Shown here in pieces: positions 56,481-64,000 of a stretch of DNA of 64,000 nt (positions are counted from its first letter, which is position 1; every line of letters starts with the position of its first letter). The notes under the pieces are model-generated. The model did no database searches. It was not told where the DNA came from and saw nothing but the letters and a program-made list of their open reading frames with translations. The DNA is taken from contig JBBMOL010000301.1 of NCBI GenBank assembly GCA_037954665.1, forward strand, positions 558,001-622,000, in the 5' to 3' direction. The position numbers and the translations under genes were made by a program. Source of the DNA: Laguncularia racemosa. Lineage: Eukaryota > Streptophyta > Magnoliopsida > Myrtales > Combretaceae.

Positions 56481-57480
56481 TAAATAGTTTATGCTTTTCG
56501 ACTTCAAGCCCCTTAGAAGTAAAATAGGGCCCCTAAAAAAACCTGTTAACCATAAAGTGACTTTTTTATAATTCAACACTAGATTTACTTAAATTTTGAA
56601 GCACTTTTGTAAGGTTAGTCAACATAAATAAAAAGATTCCTAGGGGTAAAGTATCCATAAAAATTTTAATATTTACATAATTAAAAATATACTAACCATA
56701 CATCTTTGGAATGGGAGGGGATTGCAGACCCCAAAAAGGCACCTTCGATACCAAAGTCCGAATGGAAAGTGAAAGGGGTCTTCTTTGATCTTCGATCCCA
56801 CGGGGAATTTGAGCCCCCCGAAAAACCCTAAAGACAACAATAGGGAAAATGGCCAGAAAAACGTTCAAGCAGATCAAGAAAAGGAAAGGGGGAAAGGGGT
56901 CCTTCCGATTTGACGCGTTTAACTTCCTGTAATGACACAACCTCCACCATCTAAACCCCGGAGGAATTAACTCCCCATCGGATTTTAAAACCACATTTAA
57001 ACATGTTTTCTTGGAACAACTTGGATCGGTTACCCTTTTGGGAAATTGGGATAGATCTCCCTGCTCAAAAATTTTTCAAGATCTCTTTCTTAACTACCCA
57101 TTAAAGGTGGTTTCAATGATGCTGAATTTCCCTTTTAAAGGTTTGCAATTATTTCCATAAAATTCTTGTGCTGCAGTAGGGGTTATCCTTTGATATCATG
57201 TGACCCCCCCATGGTTCTTTGTCCCCCTTCCACCGAATAAATTTTTTTCCCTCAAAGTACTTAGTTGTTGGAGCTATCAACAAAGTCTCCTTTTCCCCCT
57301 AAGAAAATTTTTTTTAGATGTTCGGTGGGGTTTTTTTTTAAAATTCTATTCCGTCGCATAATAGAAGGAAAAATTTTTGGTTGGGGGGGGTAAATAAAAT
57401 GAAAAACCAATCCCGTGGGTTTTAATATTCCAATCCCAAATTTGTCCTGCAATCAGGGATATTACAAATTCTCCTTAAGG
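56481..57480 (-). pseudogene. Element H reverse transcriptase and linker (error-rich)
   Basis: An open minus-strand stretch at 56692-56994 reads LKSDGELIPP, HYRKLNASNRKDPFP and FLICLNVFLAI, matching E's SDGELIPTRV...YRKLN...FPLPFLDQMLECLA. A stretch at 57261-57452 (GLVFHFIYPP, PTEHLKKIFLGGKGD) matches the linker before RT. The catalytic box region (about 56600-56660) is run-rich. Confidence 0.7.
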
Positions 57481-58860
57481 TTTTCAATGCTGAATCGAAA
57501 GACTTATTAGTAAATTTTAAAACCATCATCATCTATCAATCAATGTAGTCTGTGTTAGGGTAAATAAAATAAACAACAAAAATGGGTGTGATGTCACTAG
57601 GATATTTCGGGCATCAAAAATTTTTTAAATTTAATCATTTCACCTCAAATTCCATAGTGGGGTTACCTCATGACATCTTTTTTGTTTTTGTGTTTTAAGA
57701 ATTGGTCTCCCAAATAAAAATCACGATAATTACGAGAATACTTTTTTCCATGCAAGCAGTAAAAATCTGGGGGGAAAACCAAACCATTAACTTTCAAAAA
57801 ATTCTTTTTGAACCCCCTAGGAAAAAACATGGACCTTCAGCAAGTTGAACAAAACCCCTTTTTCCTTTGGGGGGCCCACTTTTAAAAATTTGATAAACAG
57901 AAAAAGGGCAAAATTGATTGAAGCGCCTAAATCAAAAGCTTTGTGATTCCAGGTTACCTTTTTGCAAGGAATAGTAAACTCCCGGGGACCCTTACTTTAG
58001 GAGAAGTTTCTTTTAAAGAATAGCTGAAAATTCTCCCCTCCCCTTTTTTCATTACCTTTAGCTTTTTTTTTAGTGCAAAATTTTTTTTAGAATTTAGCAT
58101 AACGAGGTATTTTTTTAAAGATAAGCAAGGGGAATGTTTATCAACTTTGAAAAAAGTGTCAAGAATCTTTTTTTCTTCAGCTTCATTTTTGGTTTTGTTT
58201 GGGGAAAAAGGAGGTGTGTTGTCATGCCCTTTGGGGGTTCATGGGGGTCCTTTGATTGATTATTTGCTGGCTGGATTTGGAGTTTTTTCTCATCTCTTCC
58301 TCAGGTTAGTTCGGGGGGACCTTTCATTTGCCCCTGCAATTTGTTCCATTCTCAAGGTAATTGATTAGATTTGCTTTGGGGATTTGTGACGGTTTTTGAG
58401 GGGGAACTTACTTGGTTTCCAATTTTTTAGGAAAAGCAATTTAAACCCCTTTTTTTTCCCAAGTTTTTGGATGCTTGCTTTGTTCATCTGAATTGTTTTT
58501 TATTACGGCAAGTGTTTAAAAATTTTCCTCAAGGGCTACCTAAAGTGGAAGGACCCTGTGATATTTGGGTTTTGATGGCTTGGGTTGGAAGTTGGAATTT
58601 TTATGGTTTATTAACTAAATTTAAAAGGTGATCCCTCCACCGGGATTGTAAGTGTTTGAAAAAGGATCATATTTCCTTTGGGGCTGTTGGAATCCGCTAC
58701 AGCATTGGGTGTTCATGGTTTCATCTTGCAAGTGGGACCAGTGGCGGAGATAGGACAAAAAATTTCCCATAAGCTTTCATTTTTGGGATTTAAAAGAGTA
58801 GCGCTGAAAAGGGGATTAGTTTTAAAATTTGATGTTAAAGGGTTTAGACCATTTATCATT
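57481..58860 (-). pseudogene. Element H protease and second half of gag (error-rich)
   Basis: Position and short nucleotide matches to E place gag's C-terminal half and protease here on the minus strand. An ATCACGATAATT/ATTCCAGG-like protease stretch lies near 57720-57960, and a Gln/Ser-rich gag part near 58300-58860. Plus-strand open stretches here are antisense shadows. No catalytic motif is readable. Confidence 0.45.
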
Positions 58861-59667
58861 TCCCTTCTTAGATGATCTCCCTATACCAAATTGTTGCAAA
58901 TTTTGGCACCCATAAGGGGAGATAAATTTCCCCTAGTTGACCAAGGGTTTTGTTTACTAGGGTCACCCATTTTGCAGCATCCATTTTTTTTCCCTTTCCC
59001 ATGGGAAGTGGCCCTTTAGAGATTCGGATGAGGATTTGTTGGGATATCCCATGTTGTGGGCAGCTTGCACACAGTTGCTTAAATTTCCCCAAATATGAAG
59101 AGTCTCGGTGCCCCTTTTTTTTAACCACAAATTTTCTTCTTATCCCGCGGTTTGGATGCGGGGAAAAAATTTGTCCAAAAGAGTTCACCAATTGCCCAAG
59201 TTAAAAGACCTGGAGGAAATAAAACACAATCTTTAGCTTTAGTACTTAAAAAAGGGAAAAGAGTAGTTTGATTTGATCGTGGGTTTTTCCCTTCCCCCTA
59301 TATAGAACACAAAAATGAAACTTTTAAAAATGTTGTGAGGATTTCATTTCAAGCATGAAACGTGGGGTAGAAAAATTATAAACCCCGATTTTAACTCAAA
59401 TTCCACGGCTATTGGGGATTGAAAAAAGTGGTTGTTGATTCACTCCGGTGAGCCAACCCCCTTAAGGTTCCTGGATTGCATGTGCCCGCTTTTGAATAAA
59501 GGGGATGAACAACAAGCCCGATACTAAGTTCGATCCGAGGGATAAACAGCTTCTTGTCGCACCCTTTTGGTTTCTAAATCCCAGATTTAGTTAGTTCACT
59601 GTTGAAAAAAAGATCTCAAGAATAAAATAAATTGACACCAACCCCCGGCAGGGCCCCAAAATTTTGG
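58861..59667 (-). pseudogene. gag: Element H first half of gag and primer-site region (error-rich)
   Basis: The minus strand at 58868-59191 contains KFKQLCASCPQHGISQQIL and MDAAKWVTLVNKTLGQ, matching E's FKQLCASCPQHGISEQLL and MMDAASGGAIVNKTPG. The primer site region at about 59640-59660 (reversed GGGGCCCTGCCGGGGG) matches TGGCGCCGTTGC...GG with errors, next to GTGTCAATTTATT as in E. Confidence 0.7.
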
Positions 59668-59918
59668 TGGTGTCAAACCCAAACAAAAAAAACCTACCCC
59701 TGACAATTAATGATTTGAATGTGGTGAGTAGGGTCGAACCACAAGATTGGTTAAACTTATTTTTTCCCCAAGGAAATAAAAGGAAAGGAAAAGGGGGGGT
59801 TTTTGGTTTTGTAAAGAAAAAAGTTAAAACAAGATAAAAAGTGTTTTTTGAAAAAAAGCACCAAAAGGTCAAGATATTTTAAATAAAGGGGAAATATCAT
59901 CGATGAAAAAGTTTTATT
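59668..59918 (-). repeat. Element H: right LTR-end fragment
   Basis: Reversed, it matches the last 260-280 bases of E's LTR and stops near CATCGATGAAAAAG...AAGAAT, the same LTR position at which the left fragment starts. Beyond 59918 the sequence is unrelated to E. Confidence 0.6.
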
Positions 59919-60753
59919 CTTGTTGAAGTGATGTCGTTTTGGGGCTTTATTGTTACGTTTGTAAACCTATATAAAAACTTAAGGTTTAGAACAGTAAAAT
60001 ATACAAATACAAGGTTGAAAACATTTTGAGAGAATTCCTTTTTGGTTTTTTAAAAACTAATCAAAACCTTCGGATTTTTATTTCGTGGTTCACCCAAATT
60101 ATCAATCGTTTTATGATTGGGGCATTTATATTATCCCAGGTTTTGCCCGTATAGAAAGGGGTGCGGTTTCCACTTGAGTGTGTTTGGGAAAATTGGTGCA
60201 AATTCTAACGATTGATATTGGGTTTGTAACCCGTTGGTGGGTTCGAATCATTATAATCCGAAAAATGTTTCGTATCATTTTGGGTATTAAGCCTAGGTTT
60301 TTTAAAAACAAGTTGGGTTTTGGGGAAGAAAACATCAACACCAATCCAATGTTCAATTCAATTTTTAAATGTTAAAATTGTTATTTAAAGTGAGCCCTTC
60401 TTCAATTTGAAAAAAAAAAAAGGAAGAAACAAACAAAAAAAAAAAAAAAAAAAAAAAAGGGAAAAGTGATCAAAAGAACAAAAAAGGCAACAAAAAAGAA
60501 AAAGAAAAGAAAAAATTAAAGAAAAAAAAAGGAAATTTTTTGAGCCCTAGTTTGTTTTTAATTCTTCGGAAGGGAAATTGGTGTGTTTGGGGTTTGTTCC
60601 CCAAAAGAATTTAGAAGGAATTGGGGGTTGATAATTTATTTCTTGTGAAAAAAGATGACTGTGGATTTCACCTTTGAGCGAAAAAACGTAAGGGGTGTAT
60701 CGTAGGTTAATTATATTTATTTTGTTAGTATAAATTTTTTTTTTGCAGGAACG
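59919..60753 (+). other. Non-coding stretch before element L, possibly its 5' LTR/leader
   Basis: No coding text. It holds a short GTGGGTTCGAATC word at about 60236, A-rich and purine runs at about 60408-60535, and a T-run plus GCAGG directly before the ATG of L's gag. By position this should contain L's leader and perhaps its LTR, but I cannot define terminal bases. Confidence 0.4.
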
Positions 60754-61900
60754 ATGTCGAGGCAAATCCCTAAAGGTGAGGGGGAAGGTTTTATTAGGTT
60801 TGTGATTTAAGGTTTAGGGGTGAGAAAGAGATTTTCAGGAGGCGGAACAAATTCATGAACGGGGGAACAAAAACGGGGAACTAAAAAGTTTCCAAGGCGT
60901 AAGAGGGAGAGTTGTTCTAGGAGGTACAAAGGGGTGGGGATGAAAATTCGGTGATGAGTTTTTATGAACCCTTTGTGGGAGTTATAGAGGTTATAATGGG
61001 GGAATAGAGGAACTGGGTTGGGAAGAAAGGGGATGGAAAAGAGAGGATAATCAACTGAGTATTAAAAAATGAAGATTCTCCTTTCAAAGGGGGAAGATCC
61101 CAGGCGTACTTAGAGTGGGAGAAGAAGGTAGAGAGGTATTTGATTGTCACAACATAGTGGGAAAAAAAGTGAAAATTGCTACCCCTTGAATTTTCGGTTA
61201 TGCCCTAGTTTGGTGGGATCAAATAAATTTTAAAAGAAAAAGGTGGGGAAACACCTATTGGTCGTGGGGGAAGGATGAAGAGGGTGATGAAGAAGGGGTT
61301 TGTGTATCTTATTGTAAATTCCAAAAAAATTCAAATCTTAGGCAGGGAAGCCCCAAGTGGGATGGTATTTCAAGGGAAAGGAAGTTACTTGATTGGGCAA
61401 GTAGAGGGGGGATAGTTAGGTACCTGTATTTTTGCTGGGTTGAATAGAGAAATTAAAATGTGTGGAATTGCAGATTATGTGAATTGGAAGATTGGTTCAA
61501 TGGGTTAAAAGGTTAGAACAAAACCCGGAGGAAAAGGGAATAAAACTACAGGTTTCAACAGGGGGGTTCATCCCCTGGAAGACTAACCCAAAGGAAGAAG
61601 GAAGAAAAAACCTTTTCCCCCCAAACCAAATGAGAGAAGGCAAGCGGGTTTACCCTTGGTAACCAAGGTAAACCCGTTCTTTATCCCAGAAAGTGACATT
61701 AGATGTTTTAAAAAAATTTTTTTTCCAAAAGGGAGAGGCCCTATTGCTATTTAATGTTCGAAAAAAAGCGTGTTGATTTTTGGTGTGATGGGGAGTTGAG
61801 CTGAGGGGGATAGTGAAGAGAAGTTATGCCTCCCTTAGAGGAAATATGATGATGAGAAGCCTGTGTAGGGAAATTAGTGGCAGAGGAAAAAGCGGGGAAA
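60754..61900 (+). pseudogene. gag: Element L gag (CRM/Reina-like chromovirus, error-rich)
   Basis: ATG at 60754 (MSRQIPKGEGEGF). The capsid region follows in pieces: AYLEWEKKVERYL (about 61094-61140), PLEFSVMP (about 61185), RVMKKGFVYL (about 61285), then LNREIKMCG and DYVNWKIGS-like text (about 61440-61500). A zinc-knuckle position near 61690 (IRCFKKIFF-like) is not convincing. The order matches J's gag and, more distantly, A and B. Confidence 0.62.
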
Positions 61901-62620
61901 GTGAGGGAATGAAGAAAAGAGGTGCAATGAAAATATTTTTCTACTAGTGTTATCTAGGTGATCATATTGGTTTGATCATTGATGGAGGAAGTTGCCAATT
62001 GGTGAGTAATTTTATTGTGAGAGGCTGGGACTCAAGACTACTAAACCCCCAGTCCATTAAATTGGTGGTTTAAAGTGGGGGGAGCTAAGGTGAGTAAGCA
62101 AGCCCTTTATTGTTTTGCATTGGTAGGGAGGGATGAGGTGTTATGCGATGTTGTAAAGCAAGATGTCATTGTTTGGGAGGCAGGCAATTTGATGGGTGGT
62201 TGTTCTGATGGTTTTCTAACCCAAATATTCGTTGTTACCAAAGGGAAAAGCTTTTAAACTTAACCCTTTTAAACCTAAAAAAGGTGATGGGATCATTGCG
62301 CAAACATCTTTTGCAAAATGTAAGGGAGTGAAAAACGGGGGAGTGAAGAGCAAAAAGCTAGAAAGAAAGGAAAAAAAGTCGTATCAACGGGAAAAAAAGG
62401 GGGAAAGAGGAAAGAGTGTGAGAGACAAGTTAAAGGGGGGTCAACTTTGGGTTTTGGGGGTGAAAAGGGAGTGCAGTGCAAAAGGTGAGTTGTGTGGGAA
62501 AAGCGAGTGTAGTGGGAGAGCGTTAGTGATGAAGCAACCATGTTGTTGCTCGTTTTTAGGGAAAATTGTTTGAATCTAAAGAACTATTTTAAATCTTTTA
62601 TGTGGTTGTGTCTATTGTAG
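61901..62620 (+). pseudogene. Element L aspartic protease and spacer (error-rich)
   Basis: LIIDGGSCQLVSNF at about 61970-62010 holds the D-G-G-S active-site variant found in this chromovirus group. It is followed by GREG-like and VLCDVV-like text (a DEVLCDVVKQD strip at about 62133-62163). A basic Lys/Glu spacer at about 62340-62420 precedes RT. Confidence 0.65.
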
Positions 62621-63330
62621 GACTTTGAAGATGTCTTCCCCAAGGAAAATTTAAGGGTTACCCCAAGTAGTATTGGCACCCGAATGACCTGTCCCGGGGC
62701 ATCGTTCAAACAAACAGTTATAGGGGAACCAGAGGGAAAAGGAATCCAAAAGGGTGTCGGAATTAATGGAGAAGGGGGACGTGGAGAAAACGAGTCCGGG
62801 CATGCCGTATTTTAGTGCCTAAAAAGGATGGGTATGGAGAATTGTGTTGACTGCCCGGGTCAAAAACCAAAGGAAAAATATCGTATCCCATTCCTGCTTA
62901 GATGAATGTTAGATGAATTTCATGGGTTGTGTCTTTTCCAAAAAGATCGAAAAGCGGATATCACCCCAAATTTGAAAGAAAGAAGGTGGAAAGGGAAAAC
63001 CCCATTTTAAAACAAAAAAATTGGGTTGTATGGGGTGGTTGTAATGCCCTTTTGGTTTAATAATGCGTTGTACTTTTATGGACTTTTGAAACCCTGTTTT
63101 GAGGACTTTTATTGGAAAATTTTTGGTTGTTATTTTGTGATAAATTTATTTACAGCAAGGTTTGGAGGACCATATATCTCCCCTTTAGGGATGTTTTAGA
63201 AGTTCTTCAAAGGAGCAATTTTGTAAACCCCCGAAGTGACTTTTTGCATAGACAAACTTTTGTTTTTTTTGGGTTTTTTTGTCAGTGCATGGGAATAAGG
63301 TTTTATGAAAAAAAGATTGTGCGATCCAGA
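62621..63330 (+). pseudogene. Element L reverse transcriptase (error-rich)
   Basis: Begins DFEDVFPKENLRVTP (about 62621-62665). Then come AVF-like and KRMGMENCVDCPG (the KKDGTWRMCVDCRA region, about 62825-62865), MLDEFHGLCLFQK (about 62905-62945), a YGVVVMPFWFNNA strip (about 63028-63065) and a DKLLFFLGFFVSA-like thumb (about 63250-63290). The catalytic FDDILIY box falls near 63130-63180 and is not legible. Confidence 0.65.
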
Positions 63331-64000
63331 ACGGTTTTGTCCAATAATGTAAGTAAGTGCGGAGTTCCATGGATAGCGGTTTTTACAGGAATTTTTTTTA
63401 AGGGTTTTAGCACCATTGCAACCCCAATTTTGAGGTAATTAAAAGAAGTAGGGTTGATGGGGACCAAGAGAAGGCCCTTTTGCGCTTTAAAAAAAAGCAA
63501 ATCAGGGCGTTTTTGCTTTACCTAAATTTTCTAAACTTGAAAATTAAGGTGATGCTTCAGGGTTTGGTTTTGGGGGTGCCCTGCAAGGAGAAGACCCCAA
63601 TTCATTCTTTAGGAGAAAAAGTGGGGGAATTGAACTCCCTACTTTGACAAGGGTTATTTGCCTTTTGGTTTGAGCACTGGGGGCTTGGCAACATTCTTTT
63701 GCCAAAAGATTCGTGTCCCCAAATGATCAGAAACCTTGAAGTACTTGAAGGGGCAAATAAGTGAACAAAAAGGGATGCTCTTGGGGGGAGTTTGAAAATT
63801 TCCATATGTCATCCTACAAGCAAGGGAAAGAGAAAGTCATTAGTGACTTTCTGAAGGGTTTCTTTATCTTTTCTCTTAGTTCTAACTCTTGGTTTTGAGC
63901 CTTTTAAAGGAAATTTTATGCTTTGACGGATTTTTTTGAGGTTTGTGCATTGTAAAGAGTGGTATGGTTAAATTTTATAAAAATGAAGGATTTGTTTGGG
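63331..64000 (+). pseudogene. Element L RNase H, running off the window (error-rich)
   Basis: A short strip FKGFSTIATPI (about 63393-63425) marks the RT-RNase H connection. An SETLKYLKGQISEQKGML-like strip at about 63725-63775 corresponds to the HxSLKHLKGQ motif. The end text near 63895-64000 resembles the linker to integrase. Integrase and 3' LTR are outside the window. Confidence 0.6.

Larger units (their letters stand above)
55695..59918 (-). mobile_element. Element H: internally deleted Athila element of the E family (error-rich)
   Basis: Minus-strand order from right to left: LTR end (about 59918-59668), primer-site region (about 59645), gag, protease/linker, RT, RNase H, then a direct switch at about 55940 to another copy of the LTR end (to about 55695). 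Integrase, 3' tail and most of both LTRs are missing. Amino-acid fragments match E closely, so H belongs to the same family. Heavy homopolymer error prevents exact limits. Confidence 0.7.

Noticed and set aside
60230..60250. A GTGGGTTCGAATC word resembling the T-loop of a tRNA gene
   Set aside because: No acceptor stem, anticodon arm or upstream A-box pairing can be found, and the region is error-rich; at best a primer-site-like or chance match.
62232..62573. 113-codon Lys-rich frame as a separate gene
   Set aside because: It lies between protease and RT of element L and matches the basic spacer expected there.
1..64000. CRISPR array, rRNA, tRNA, organelle-derived DNA or a cellular gene
   Set aside because: Nothing in either strand supports any of these; all supported coding text belongs to LTR retrotransposons or the pararetrovirus.

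Overview
The window is intergenic plant DNA made almost entirely of nested, mostly broken retroelements. I find no cellular protein gene and no rRNA or tRNA gene. The element types (Athila, Tat and chromovirus Ty3 lineages, plus an endogenous pararetrovirus of the Caulimoviridae type), the A+T richness and the TATAAATA promoters in long LTRs fit a seed plant, probably a eudicot. The species cannot be read from the sequence. Elements are named here A to L.

Region 1 (1-21.8 kb). The base layer is a minus-strand Athila-like element, C, with pieces at about 934-3529, 8863-9790 and 18762-21800. It is split by two plus-strand insertions. A (3530-8862) has 5-bp target duplications ACTTA. B (9791-18761) has duplications CATAG. 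B is itself split by a minus-strand relative, F (11776-15853, duplications TGTTG). A and B carry gag and protease but no reverse transcriptase, RNase H or integrase. Their internal regions are nearly the same length (about 2.95 kb each once F is removed), so they look like a defined non-autonomous gag-pro family. F is a further shortened relative. A related LTR end (1-527) sits in a Tat-like fragment (528-933).

Region 2 (21.8-38.98 kb). An Athila-type solo LTR, D (21934-23308, flanks TATAT), is followed by a decayed pararetrovirus (23476-28210 and 38187-38975) bounded by TA-rich tracts. A nearly complete Athila element, E (28211-38181), has landed in its second reading frame. E has LTRs of about 1.62 kb, a primer-binding site, a polypurine tract and a gag-pol frame broken by three nonsense codons and two frameshifts.

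Region 3 (38.98-52.9 kb). A Tekay/Del-like chromovirus, G, has a long LTR/leader, gag, protease, RT and part of RNase H. A CRM/Reina-like chromovirus, J (45234-51484, duplications ATAAG), interrupts it inside RNase H. The rest of G's RNase H and its integrase follow J.

Region 4 (52.9-64 kb). This holds a rearranged CRM/Reina-like fragment K, an internally deleted minus-strand Athila element H of the E family, and the 5' part of another CRM/Reina-like element L that runs off the window.

From about 45.75 kb to the end the text changes character. Long runs of all four bases appear and reading frames break every few codons, while short stretches of conserved protein stay recognisable. This looks like uncorrected sequencing error, not evolution, so all coordinates beyond 45.75 kb are approximate. 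LTR ends with matching target duplications are base-exact from reading; other boundaries are estimates.
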